Shown here: piece after piece, positions 56,462-64,000 of the stretch
Layout of the letters: each line of letters starts with the position of its first letter
How positions within the stretch are numbered: the first letter of the stretch is position 1
Assembly (NCBI RefSeq): GCF_001548675.1
Contig: NZ_CP010834.1
Location: forward strand, 717,501-781,500
Reading direction: 5' to 3'
Length of the DNA stretch: 64,000 nt
DNA from: Methanobrevibacter sp. YE315
GTDB lineage: Archaea > Methanobacteriota > Methanobacteria > Methanobacteriales > Methanobacteriaceae
The notes under the pieces: generated by a model
The model's database searches: none
The model's input: the letters and a program-made list of their open reading frames with translations, nothing else
Told to the model about the DNA's origin: nothing
Position numbers and translations under genes: made by a program

Positions 56462-57751
56462 ATGGTGGAAGAAAATAGCAATATGCTACATGGCACTGGT
56501 GATAAACCGCCTGCACTCAGGTTGGTTTTACTTGCTATTCAGCATGTATGTGCAATGTTTGGAGCTACTATTCTGGTTCCTATTGTAGTAAACACTACTG
56601 CTGGAGCGAATATTCTATCAATCCCTGTAGCATTAGTTTCATCTGGTTTAGGTACATTGATTTATCTGGTCTGTACCCGTAATAGAAGCCCAGTATATCT
56701 GGGAAGTTCGTTTGCGTTCATTGCTCCTATGGTTGCAGGTTATGCAATAGGGGGTACTGGAAGTGTATTCACAGCATTGATGATTGTAGGTATTGTTTAT
56801 GTAATTATTTCAATGATTATCCGTGTTTCAGGTCCTGGATGGATTAACAAGCTGCTGCCTCCTGTCGTTGTCGGACCGATGATTATGGTTATCGGTTTGT
56901 CCTTAGCGCCAACAGCTATTCAGGAAATCGGTCTTGACTTGACAGCAGTTCCATGGAACAATCTGCTTGTCGCTTTTGTTTCATTCTTGATGACTGCAAT
57001 TGTAGCGGTTCGTGGAAGAGGAATCCAGCAGGTCATTCCATTTTTAATAGGTATTATTGTAGGTTATATTGTAGCGGCGTTACTTGGTATGGTTGATTTT
57101 GCTCCTGTATGGGCAGCTAATATTATTGAAGTTCCTAAGTTCTATTTGCCATTTGTGAATTATAAGCTGAACTTTGCAGCAGTCCTGACCATCGTTCCGA
57201 TTGCTCTGGTAACTATGGTGGAGCACGTTGGGGACCACAAGGTATTGAGTGAAATCATCGGCCGTGACTTGATTGAAGATCCTGGTCTTCAAAGAACCTT
57301 GCTTGGTGACGGTCTTGCAACATTCTTAGCAGCATTCTTGGGAGGACCTGCTAATACAACCTATGGTGAAAACACATCTGTTGTTGGTATGACTCGTGTT
57401 GCATCAACTTACGTTATCGGTCTTGCTGCACTCATCGCAATTCTATTTGCATTCCTAGGACCTTTAACTGCTCTTTTAACAGCTATTCCTCAACCTGTTT
57501 TAGGTGGTATATCTGTATTGTTATACGGTTTCATTTGTGTAAACGGTCTTAAAATTTTAATCAACAATCAAGTTGACTTCAACAACACCAAAAATGTCGT
57601 TGTAGCAGCAACAATGCTCGTTTTAGGATTAGGTGGAGCTGCATTATCATTTGTTTCTGGTGATTTGTCAATATCTATTTCAGGAATGTCTCTTGCAGCT
57701 ATTGTCGGTGTGCTTTTAAATTTACTTGTGCCGGAGGAAAAACATGAATGA
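56462..57751 (+). CDS. uraA: Uracil permease (NCS2/UraA family)
   Basis: A 429-residue transporter of the nucleobase:cation symporter-2 family. It shows about 14 helices, ALRLVLLAIQHVCAMFGATILVP at the start, a SSFAFIAPM strand, VEHVGDHKVLSEI with the conserved Glu in helix 8, and GGPANTTYGENTSVV with the conserved Glu in helix 10. It imports uracil and possibly xanthine. It is cotranscribed with upp: its stop overlaps the upp start. This supports uracil as the substrate. Confidence 0.9.
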   Translation: MVEENSNMLHGTGDKPPALRLVLLAIQHVCAMFGATILVPIVVNTTAGANILSIPVALVSSGLGTLIYLVCTRNRSPVYLGSSFAFIAPMVAGYAIGGTGSVFTALMIVGIVYVIISMIIRVSGPGWINKLLPPVVVGPMIMVIGLSLAPTAIQEIGLDLTAVPWNNLLVAFVSFLMTAIVAVRGRGIQQVIPFLIGIIVGYIVAALLGMVDFAPVWAANIIEVPKFYLPFVNYKLNFAAVLTIVPIALVTMVEHVGDHKVLSEIIGRDLIEDPGLQRTLLGDGLATFLAAFLGGPANTTYGENTSVVGMTRVASTYVIGLAALIAILFAFLGPLTALLTAIPQPVLGGISVLLYGFICVNGLKILINNQVDFNNTKNVVVAATMLVLGLGGAALSFVSGDLSISISGMSLAAIVGVLLNLLVPEEKHE

Positions 57752-58370
57752 GTTTGTCTTAAATCATCCGTTGATAACCCATAAGCTTGCAATCCTAAGG
57801 GATATCAATACAGGAACTAAGGAATTCAGGGAATTGGTCACTGAAATATCAACAATTCTTGTTTATGAAGCTATGTGGGACGCAAAACTTGAAGAAGCAA
57901 CAATCGAAACCCCTCTTGAAAAGATGGATACCGGAATGTTGAATGAAGACAACTATGCGGTTGTTCCAATCTTAAGGGCTGGAATGGGTATGGTTGATGG
58001 TATTTTGAATGTAATTCCAAATGCAAAAATAGGCCACATTGGACTTTACAGGGATGAAGAGACTTTCCAACCTATTGAATATTACTATAAGATGCCTGAG
58101 GGAATCGACAAAAGGGAAGTTCTTGTAATTGACCCTATGCTTGCAACAGGTGGAAGTGCATCCGCAACAATATCAAGGCTCAAACAGGATGGAGTTACTA
58201 AAATCAAACTGTTATGTATTGTAGCGGCTCCTCAAGGAATTAAAACAATTGAAGAAGATCACCCTGATGTTGAAATTTTCTGTGCAACAGTGGACAGGGA
58301 GCTGAACGAAAATGCATACATCCTTCCTGGCCTTGGGGATGCAGGTGACAGAGTATACGGAACAAAATAG
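57744..58370 (+). CDS. upp: Uracil phosphoribosyltransferase
   Basis: A 208-residue phosphoribosyltransferase that makes UMP from uracil and PRPP. It has LRAGMGMVDG near 78-86, the PRPP motif VIDPMLATGGSA at about 128-139, and a uracil-binding C-terminus with YILPGLGDAGDRVYGT. A GGAGG ribosome-binding site lies just before ATG 57744. It forms a salvage operon with uraA and is followed by a clear terminator. Confidence 0.95.
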   Translation: MNEFVLNHPLITHKLAILRDINTGTKEFRELVTEISTILVYEAMWDAKLEEATIETPLEKMDTGMLNEDNYAVVPILRAGMGMVDGILNVIPNAKIGHIGLYRDEETFQPIEYYYKMPEGIDKREVLVIDPMLATGGSASATISRLKQDGVTKIKLLCIVAAPQGIKTIEEDHPDVEIFCATVDRELNENAYILPGLGDAGDRVYGTK

Positions 58371-58404
58371 TGAAGTTTAACTTCACTTTTATTTTCTTTT
58401 TTTG
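58369..58404 (+). terminator. Terminator after upp
   Basis: A perfect 8-bp inverted repeat AGTGAAGT / ACTTCACT with loop TTA (58369-58387) starts inside the upp stop codon and is followed by a T-rich run. Confidence 0.65.
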
Positions 58405-58409
58405 ATAAT

Positions 58410-58835
58410 ATGTGGAAATTGGTTTGGCCGATTCTGGTCGTTATCTTATCGAATACTTTTTATAACATTTGCATGAAATCTATGCCTTCAGATGTGAATC
58501 CATTTGGAGCGTTGATGATTACATATCTGGTTGCAGCCATAATTTCTGCGATAATTTTCGTGTATATGGTCGGACCGTCAAATGTGGGTGTTGAAATGTC
58601 CCGGATAAACTGGACATCTGTCGTTTTGGCATTGGCAATTGTAGGGCTTGAAATCGGCTATGTATTCGTATATCGTGCAGGATGGACAGTAAGTACAGCT
58701 ACTGTGGTTGCAAATATTGGTTTAGCATGTGTTCTTTTGCTTGTCGGCTATTTTCTATACAAAGAGAACGTTTCAATCAATCAGATTGTTGGAATAGTTG
58801 TCTGCATGTTCGGTTTGGTCTTGATTAACCTTTGA
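58410..58835 (+). CDS. EamA/SMR-like four-helix transporter
   Basis: A 141-residue membrane protein with four to five helices (starting LVWPILVVILSNTFYNI) and the C-terminal EamA signature YFLYKENVSINQIVGIVVCMFGLVLI. It is half the size of typical EamA transporters, so it probably acts as a dimer like SMR proteins. The substrate is unknown. No strong Shine-Dalgarno motif is seen. Confidence 0.75.
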   Translation: MWKLVWPILVVILSNTFYNICMKSMPSDVNPFGALMITYLVAAIISAIIFVYMVGPSNVGVEMSRINWTSVVLALAIVGLEIGYVFVYRAGWTVSTATVVANIGLACVLLLVGYFLYKENVSINQIVGIVVCMFGLVLINL

Positions 58836-58846
58836 GGTGTTTTGTT

Positions 58847-58945
58847 ATGTATTGTCCGGTATGTGGTGCATGGGTTGAGGAAGGTGAAGAATACTGTCCA
58901 AAATGCGGATATGACGTTTACTGTATTGATGAGGATTGTTCATAA
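58847..58945 (+). CDS. Zinc-ribbon miniprotein
   Basis: A 32-residue ORF missed by length cut-offs. It begins MYCPVCGAWVEEGEEYCPKC: two CPxCG knuckles form a classical zinc ribbon, and two more cysteines follow (CIDEDC). A GAGGTG ribosome-binding site lies 7 bases before ATG 58847. It overlaps nothing and lies 11 bases after the EamA-like gene, so the two are probably cotranscribed. Its role is unknown. Confidence 0.7.
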   Translation: MYCPVCGAWVEEGEEYCPKCGYDVYCIDEDCS

Positions 58946-59216
58946 GTATTTTATTCTCTTTTAAAAAACTAATCTTATTTATTATTTAATCAATTTTTTT
59001 TGGTTATCGATATTATAATTGTTTATATCATATTTTGATAATTCCATGTTAATTATCTATTTTTATCTTAAAATAGTTTTATAATCTTTGTTTTTAAAAA
59101 AATTTATTTTTATCGCAAAAAATCCAATAATATATATAATCTAATAGTATATATTATATTATTAAAGAAAATTTTCAATAATTACTTCTTTGCAATTGGG
59201 TTAAAGGAGGTGAAAA
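58946..59216. promoter_or_regulatory. Promoter region of the membrane-anchored adhesin
   Basis: AT-rich. TATA-like AATATATATAAT at about 59128-59139 and further TATA-rich text precede a strong AAAGGAGGTG ribosome-binding site at 59202-59211. The C/T-rich run at 58955-58962 may end the preceding transcript. Confidence 0.45.
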
Positions 59217-61397
59217 ATGAACAAGAAGACATTCATAGTAATTTTATTTGTATTGACATTATTAGCGATAAACGTTTGTGCGGCTCAGGAAGTCAATGAT
59301 GATATTTCTGATTCAAATTCAATTAATTCATCAGACAATAATCAGATTATTCCTGATTCAAATAAAGTGGATGCCCATATTGATGTTGTAGGCAACACAA
59401 CTTTTGACGTAATTGGGGAAATCTTCAAAATAAGATTGGCTGATGAAAATAATGTGTCAATCAAAAATGCAAAAATATACTTTATTGTGAATAATAACAG
59501 CTATGGCAAAAATACAAATAGCAATGGATTTGCATCACTTAAACTTAATTTACCTGATGGAGAACATGAAATTACTACTGTATTCGAAGGGGATGACTAT
59601 TACAAGGATTCATCAATGACAACAATGGTTACAATTAAAAATACTCGTGTCGTTGATGATGGTTTGAGCAACTCTGAAATTCAAGACATTATTGACAATG
59701 CAAAAGAGAATAATGTTATCCGATTTATAGGGGAGGCCTATTCAGACATAAACCTTGTAATCACAAAGAGAATCACATTATTGTCTGAAATTAATACGAT
59801 TTTAAGATCTTCTTCCAATAATCCTGCCATTTACATTAAGGGAAACAATGCTTCTTTTTCTACAGTTAAAGGGTTTAATATCCAAGGAAGCGGCATAGGT
59901 GTTAAGATTGACGGTAGTGATTTTGTAACTATTCAGAATAATACTATTTCAACAGATAATAATGGTATTGCGGCTTCAAATGTAAATTACCTGAATGTAA
60001 CAGAGAATAATCTCTCTGGAAATTCTAAAAATGGGCTTACTCTTGTCTTATCCAATAATTCTCACATTTCTGGGAATATAATGAACGACAATGGAGAAAA
60101 CGGATTTGTAATGGGCAAGTCAAATAATACTTATATCTATGGAAACACAATTTTCAAGAATGCTCTGTTTGGTATGCATATAGCAGATAAAGTCAATGGA
60201 TTTAATTATAAAACAGGGCCTGAAAATCTTTTTATTAGTGAAAATACAATTAATAAAAATGGTTGGGATGGTATTTACATAGAAAGGGCTGAAGATAATA
60301 TAAACATCAAAGGAAATACAATTGATGCCAATGGAGACAACGGCATTTCCATTAATAAGATAGGAAATTATCAGATTCAATCAAATGTTATTACAAACAG
60401 TTATGTTGGAGTAAGATTTGCTGATGATTATGTCCCGCCTGAAAGTCAGGATGTTTCATATAATGCAATTTATAAAAACCGTCATGTTCAAGTTGAAGCT
60501 AAAGATACCTACTATACAGACAATGGTAAAAAATTGGAAGTTGGTGAAAATTGGTATACTGATGATGGATTGCTTTGTCCTAAAATCAATACTAAGAATC
60601 TAAGATTTACTGTTACACAAATTGGTGATAATCTGTTCCAAGCAACATTCACAGATTCAAATGGCAATATTGCAAGTTTGCTTCCTGATAGGGTCTTAAC
60701 CTATAAAACATCAAATGGACCGGCTGGAAGTATTGTGATTAGTGGTGGTGCAGGAACTTTTACTACAGATGAAATCGATTTGGTCAAATCCACTGTTGAT
60801 CGTACAAGCAGAGTGAATACTCATGATCACAGTAATTACGGTGCAGCACCTATCAATGGCCAGTCCCAATCCTATAATTATCCTAGTATTTCATATCCTT
60901 CTAATGCCATGGGTGGCGGAGATGGTGAAGGTGGTCAAGGATCAGGTGGAAACACTACTAAAGGCAATGAAAGCTCTTCATCTGAAAGTAGTTCATCTGG
61001 TGAAAATAATCCTACTAGCCAAACAGAATCAAAACCCGTTGATGTGCCTTCTGAGTCTTCAGAGGTGACTAATTCCACTACACAGCAACAAATGGAACCA
61101 GATACAAATCCGTCTACCGAACCAATTAATGAGGTTTCACAGGAAACAGAATCCTCACAAGATACTCAAGCTTCTCAAAGTCCAGAAGTAGAACCTAGCA
61201 ATTCTCAAGAAAGTGCTTCTCCAAGTAGTTCAGGAAATGATGTGGGTGCAGGTTCACAATCTGTAGTTAAACAAATTATAATTGATGAAGATGAATTTTT
61301 CAAAGTTACAGGCATTTCATTTATTATTTTGATAATACTATTAACAATTGGATTGTATTATCGTGAAGATATTATGGAAATGAAATCAAAATTGTAA
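59217..61397 (+). CDS. Membrane-anchored beta-helix adhesin-like protein
   Basis: A 726-residue surface protein. It has a signal peptide (residues 1 to about 22), an Ig-like domain (about 55-140), a right-handed parallel beta-helix (about 155-430) with NTISTDNNGI, NNLSGNSKNGLT and NTIDANGDNGIS rungs of the NosD/PbH1 type, a C-terminal Ser/Gln/Pro-rich stalk (about 545-680), and a true transmembrane helix near residues 697-715 followed by a short Lys-rich tail. Unlike the adhesins at 11203-22810, it has its own anchor. Likely cell attachment or surface glycan binding. Confidence 0.78.
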   Translation: MNKKTFIVILFVLTLLAINVCAAQEVNDDISDSNSINSSDNNQIIPDSNKVDAHIDVVGNTTFDVIGEIFKIRLADENNVSIKNAKIYFIVNNNSYGKNTNSNGFASLKLNLPDGEHEITTVFEGDDYYKDSSMTTMVTIKNTRVVDDGLSNSEIQDIIDNAKENNVIRFIGEAYSDINLVITKRITLLSEINTILRSSSNNPAIYIKGNNASFSTVKGFNIQGSGIGVKIDGSDFVTIQNNTISTDNNGIAASNVNYLNVTENNLSGNSKNGLTLVLSNNSHISGNIMNDNGENGFVMGKSNNTYIYGNTIFKNALFGMHIADKVNGFNYKTGPENLFISENTINKNGWDGIYIERAEDNINIKGNTIDANGDNGISINKIGNYQIQSNVITNSYVGVRFADDYVPPESQDVSYNAIYKNRHVQVEAKDTYYTDNGKKLEVGENWYTDDGLLCPKINTKNLRFTVTQIGDNLFQATFTDSNGNIASLLPDRVLTYKTSNGPAGSIVISGGAGTFTTDEIDLVKSTVDRTSRVNTHDHSNYGAAPINGQSQSYNYPSISYPSNAMGGGDGEGGQGSGGNTTKGNESSSSESSSSGENNPTSQTESKPVDVPSESSEVTNSTTQQQMEPDTNPSTEPINEVSQETESSQDTQASQSPEVEPSNSQESASPSSSGNDVGAGSQSVVKQIIIDEDEFFKVTGISFIILIILLTIGLYYREDIMEMKSKL

Positions 61398-61494
61398 AAT
61401 TTATCTCTTTTTTCTTATTTTTTTTAAATTTAATAATAACTTATTTATTATATCTAAAACAAATTAAATATTATCTTACCTTTGGAGGATTAAT

Positions 61495-62613
61495 ATGAAT
61501 AAAAGTGATTTGAAAAGAGATTATTTTATGCTCAAGGGACCTCTTGCCAAGCAGGGTTATGACTGGTGGTGGCATTCCTTAACTGCATATAATAAAAAAA
61601 CAGGCGAACCTAAACCTTTTTTTATAGAGTATTTTGTGTGTAATCCCGCGTTAGCTGAAGAAGAACCTACTTTAGGTCAATTACCTGAAAATAAAGCTGC
61701 AGGTAAAAAACCTTCCTATTGTATGATTAAAGCGGGTACTTGGGGCAAAAATCCAAAACAGATTCATAATTTTTACTCAATGAAGTATTTCAATTGCCCT
61801 GATGACGAATTGAACATTCAAGTTGGAGATTGTAGCTTAACTGAAACTCATATGAGTGGATTTTCAAGAGTAAGTGAAGAAGAAGCTCGTGAACACCCAG
61901 AATACATGAGTGATGCTGGAGATATGATGTGGGATTTGGATATCGATAAACAAATCACTTTTAATGTTGGTTATGGTGCAAATTCATTGTTCAGAAAATT
62001 GAACTCCTTTGAAATGTTTTGGCATGCTGAAGGAATCAAAACCCAATACAGCGGAACCATTTGGCTTGACGGCGAGGAATATGAAGTTATTCCTGAAAAG
62101 TCCTATGGTTATGCTGACAAAAACTGGGGTGGAGACTTTACCTCACCATGGCTTTGGATTTCATCATGTAACCTAACAAGCCTCAAAACAGGTAAAAAAC
62201 TAAACAACTCTGCATTTGAAGCAGGTGGAGGAAAACCAAAAGCATTTGGAATTTCAATCCCTCGTAAACTGTTGATTGGTTTTTACTATGAAGGAACCAT
62301 GTACGAATACAATTTCGCAAGATTCTGGAACATGGTAAAAATCGATTTTGACTTTGAGGAAGGTGAGGATGTCCATACTTGGCATGTAAATGCAAGTAAC
62401 AGAAACTCCAAAATGGAAATGGTACTTTACTGTAAACGTGACGAAATGATGTTCATTAATTACGAAGCTCCCGACGGCCAGAAAAGACACAACCGTTTAT
62501 GGAATGGAGGAAACGGTTGGGGTGAAATCAAACTATACAAGAAAGACGGAACATTGATTGATCATGTGAAAATGGAAAATGCAGGCTGTGAATATGGGGA
62601 GTATGATAAATAA
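61495..62613 (+). CDS. Tocopherol cyclase-like lipocalin-type protein
   Basis: A 372-residue soluble protein without a signal peptide. The segment KSYGYADKNWGGDFTSPWLW at residues 201-220 matches the hallmark YAEKNWG...W.W region of tocopherol cyclase (VTE1-type). The N-terminal GYDWWWHSLTAYN also fits the entry strand of these lipocalin-like barrels. A methanogen makes no tocopherol, so it probably acts on or carries an isoprenoid. Its stop codon overlaps the start of a phytol/dolichol-kinase-like gene (TAATG), so the pair is translationally coupled. A TTTGGAGG ribosome-binding site precedes the ATG. Confidence 0.7.
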   Translation: MNKSDLKRDYFMLKGPLAKQGYDWWWHSLTAYNKKTGEPKPFFIEYFVCNPALAEEEPTLGQLPENKAAGKKPSYCMIKAGTWGKNPKQIHNFYSMKYFNCPDDELNIQVGDCSLTETHMSGFSRVSEEEAREHPEYMSDAGDMMWDLDIDKQITFNVGYGANSLFRKLNSFEMFWHAEGIKTQYSGTIWLDGEEYEVIPEKSYGYADKNWGGDFTSPWLWISSCNLTSLKTGKKLNNSAFEAGGGKPKAFGISIPRKLLIGFYYEGTMYEYNFARFWNMVKIDFDFEEGEDVHTWHVNASNRNSKMEMVLYCKRDEMMFINYEAPDGQKRHNRLWNGGNGWGEIKLYKKDGTLIDHVKMENAGCEYGEYDK

Positions 62614-63311
62614 TGATTTTCACCGACATCCTTGCGTTAATAGTTGTATACATTTATGTAGCTGTCATTTTCGTGGTAGCTGAATTGGTTTTAAAGACAA
62701 GACCTGAAGTTTCACGTAAGTTTTTACATATTATGGTAGGTAATATGATATTCGCCATGCCGTTTTTCTCAGATCCGTGGGTAATGGTTTGGTTTTTAAC
62801 TTTGCCGATTACAATTGGTTTGTTCTTCTTGACTGAATATTCACCAATTAAAATTCAAAATAGTGTGACTGAATCTGGTCATGCATTAGGATTATTCTTC
62901 TATGCATTGATTTGGACAATACTGATTGCAGTATTTACAATGATTGCTCCAGCAAAAGACCCTAAATTCTACATTTGGATTGTAGCATTGGCTATTGTTC
63001 CTATGGTATATGGTGACGGATTTGCTGCATTGATAGGTCAAAAATTCGGCAGATTGAAATACACTGTATTCGGCGGTCAGAAATCCGTTGAAGGATCACT
63101 TACAATGTTTGTGATTACCTCCGTAATGAGCGTATTCGTCTGGATGGTTTTCACATCTATCGGCTGTACAATGCCAGAATTCAATATTGTCTATATATTG
63201 ATGATTTCTGCTGTTGCAACAGTATGTGAAGCTTTAAGTTATGGTGGAATTGACAACTTGACAGTTCCTGCATTGACTTCAATTTTATATTACTTGGTAG
63301 CTGTGTTATAG
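62613..63311 (+). CDS. Phytol/dolichol kinase-like membrane protein
   Basis: A 232-residue membrane protein with about seven helices, of the phytol kinase (VTE5)/dolichol kinase/CTP-transferase-like family. It has SRKFLHIMVGN at residues 34-44, GDGFAALIGQKFG near 132-144, GGQKSVEGSLTMF, and a C-terminal EALSYGGIDNLTVPALTS. These enzymes use CTP to phosphorylate long-chain isoprenoid alcohols. The coupling to the tocopherol-cyclase-like protein points to a common isoprenoid substrate. CDP-archaeol synthase or a phosphatidate cytidylyltransferase-like role is an alternative. Confidence 0.75.
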   Translation: MIFTDILALIVVYIYVAVIFVVAELVLKTRPEVSRKFLHIMVGNMIFAMPFFSDPWVMVWFLTLPITIGLFFLTEYSPIKIQNSVTESGHALGLFFYALIWTILIAVFTMIAPAKDPKFYIWIVALAIVPMVYGDGFAALIGQKFGRLKYTVFGGQKSVEGSLTMFVITSVMSVFVWMVFTSIGCTMPEFNIVYILMISAVATVCEALSYGGIDNLTVPALTSILYYLVAVL

Positions 63312-63440
63312 CTACTCTATTTTTTTTATTTTTAACTACTATTTTTTGCATTTCAGCTTCAATATTTTGCATCTTGGAGGCATCGCCAAATAGTCATTTA
63401 TATATTACTTTACTAATTACTATTATCGAATGGTGATAAT

Positions 63441-63692
63441 ATGAATTTAAGAGAAGAAGCAGAAAAAAGAGTCGATGCAAAAATAAAATTTCAAGAAAAT
63501 CTATATAAATATTTGATTGTAAATACTATATTAGCTATTGTTAGTCTTGTATTTCTACATAGCTTTTGGTTACTCGCATTTGTTATGTTTTTCTGGGGAA
63601 TTGGAGTGTTAGATGACTTTTTTGAAGCATACTCTCTTAATGATTATAGAGAAAATATGATTCAAAGAGAAATTTCAAAAATGGGTGATTAG
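63441..63692 (+). CDS. 2TM domain protein, copy 1
   Basis: An 83-residue protein with an amphipathic N-terminal helix (REEAEKRVDAKIKFQENLYK), two transmembrane helices (about 27-44 and 47-62) and a charged C-terminal helix, the layout of the 2TM domain family. A TATA-like TTTATATATTAC at 63400-63411 lies about 40 bases upstream, and GGTGATA precedes the ATG. It ends right before a paralogue. Function is unknown. Confidence 0.65.
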   Translation: MNLREEAEKRVDAKIKFQENLYKYLIVNTILAIVSLVFLHSFWLLAFVMFFWGIGVLDDFFEAYSLNDYRENMIQREISKMGD

Positions 63693-63968
63693 ATGAGCGA
63701 TACTTTAAGGACAATAGCTGAAGAACGTGTAAATGCGAAGATCAAATTTTTAAAAAATTTTAAGGCTTATGTAATTGTAAATGCATTTTTGGCAGTTATC
63801 AATTATCTTTTTACTCCAGAGTTCTGGTGGGTATTGTTCCCGGTAGTTTTCTGGGGAATAGGGGTTTTTGTTGACTTTCTAAAAGCATATGTATTCAATG
63901 ATAAATTCGACAGCGAAGCTTACAGAGAACGTAAGATTCAAGAAGAGATGGAAAAATTAAGGAAATAA
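63693..63968 (+). CDS. 2TM domain protein, copy 2
   Basis: A 91-residue tandem paralogue of the previous gene, starting immediately after its stop. It shares AEERVNAKIKFLKNFKAYVIVN and the FWGIGVFVDFLKAY segment. The two are probably cotranscribed and may form a heteromer. Function unknown. Confidence 0.65.
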   Translation: MSDTLRTIAEERVNAKIKFLKNFKAYVIVNAFLAVINYLFTPEFWWVLFPVVFWGIGVFVDFLKAYVFNDKFDSEAYRERKIQEEMEKLRK

Positions 63969-63971
63969 ATC

Positions 63972-64000
63972 ATGAAGGTAAACTTATTTGTTTCAAGGGA
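63972..64000 (+). CDS. Start of an unidentified gene (partial)
   Basis: An ATG follows AAGGAAATAAATC, 3 bases after the stop of the second 2TM gene. Nine codons (MKVNLFVSR) are visible before the window ends. Too short to identify. Confidence 0.35.

Noticed and set aside
1-64000. tRNA, rRNA or known riboswitch genes
   Set aside because: All gaps were scanned by eye for GC-rich cloverleaf segments and T-loop motifs (GGTTCRANYCC); none was found. A covariance-model search would be needed to be certain.

Overview
The window is AT-rich DNA from a pseudomurein-walled methanogen of the Methanobacteriales, most likely a Methanobrevibacter from a gut or rumen. The evidence is a complete Eha energy-converting [NiFe]-hydrogenase operon with its 6- and 10-cluster polyferredoxins, the archaeal GatD/GatE amidotransferase, a split GMP synthase, a KEOPS Cgi121 subunit, an archaeal Nre repair protein, a fused-subunit 2-oxoisovalerate:ferredoxin oxidoreductase (Vor), and a family of very large secreted adhesin-like proteins with Ig-like and beta-helix repeats. 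No tRNA, rRNA, CRISPR array or intact insertion sequence was seen. Family names come from motif recognition by eye; no database search was run.

Layout. 1-6.4 kb: housekeeping genes (end of a LeuA-family synthase, Cgi121, a DegT-like PLP enzyme, NreA, guaA subunits B and A with a small acidic protein between them, a thioredoxin reductase). 6.5-9.1 kb: a dicarboxylate/cation symporter, a C_GCAxxG_C_C protein and a hypothetical exported protein. 9.1-27 kb: a cell-surface island. Four short signal-anchor/Ig-like proteins (9156, 10025, 15510, 23049) alternate with three giant secreted adhesin-like proteins (11203, 16652, 19910) and a secreted Leu/Asp/Ser-repeat protein (24513). The island has duplicated promoters, terminators that overlap stop codons, three copies of a noncoding stem-loop repeat, and gene fragments. 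27-28.6 kb: an MFS exporter whose promoter carries two 16-bp palindromic operators. 28.7-37 kb (minus strand): a probable operon of an XRE-cupin regulator, an acyl-CoA synthetase, vorCBA, gatD and gatE. 37.4-41 kb: a small Cys-tailed protein, a YhgE/Pip-type membrane protein behind a broken gene, and a sugar-nucleotide epimerase. 41-55.1 kb: the eha operon (ehaA-R) followed by an Ftr paralogue, a PfkB kinase, a second polyferredoxin and a CBS-domain protein. 55.1-64 kb: another epimerase, uracil permease and phosphoribosyltransferase, a small transporter, a zinc-ribbon miniprotein, a membrane-anchored beta-helix adhesin, a tocopherol-cyclase-like protein coupled to a phytol/dolichol-kinase-like protein, and two tandem 2TM proteins.

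How the genes fit together. Eha uses the ion gradient to drive H2-dependent ferredoxin reduction for CO2 reduction to formylmethanofuran. Vor uses reduced ferredoxin to carboxylate branched acyl-CoAs, which the adjacent ligase could make from branched volatile fatty acids. The surface island probably mediates attachment to host, fibre or partner cells.

The most promising poorly described items are: the tocopherol-cyclase-like/polyprenol-kinase pair; the shared-promoter family of signal-anchor proteins beside anchorless adhesins; the N-C/S-S/T sequon and cysteine ladder in the beta-helix adhesins; the three-copy stem-loop repeat; and the accessory Ftr/HAD/PfkB/CBS tail of the eha operon.
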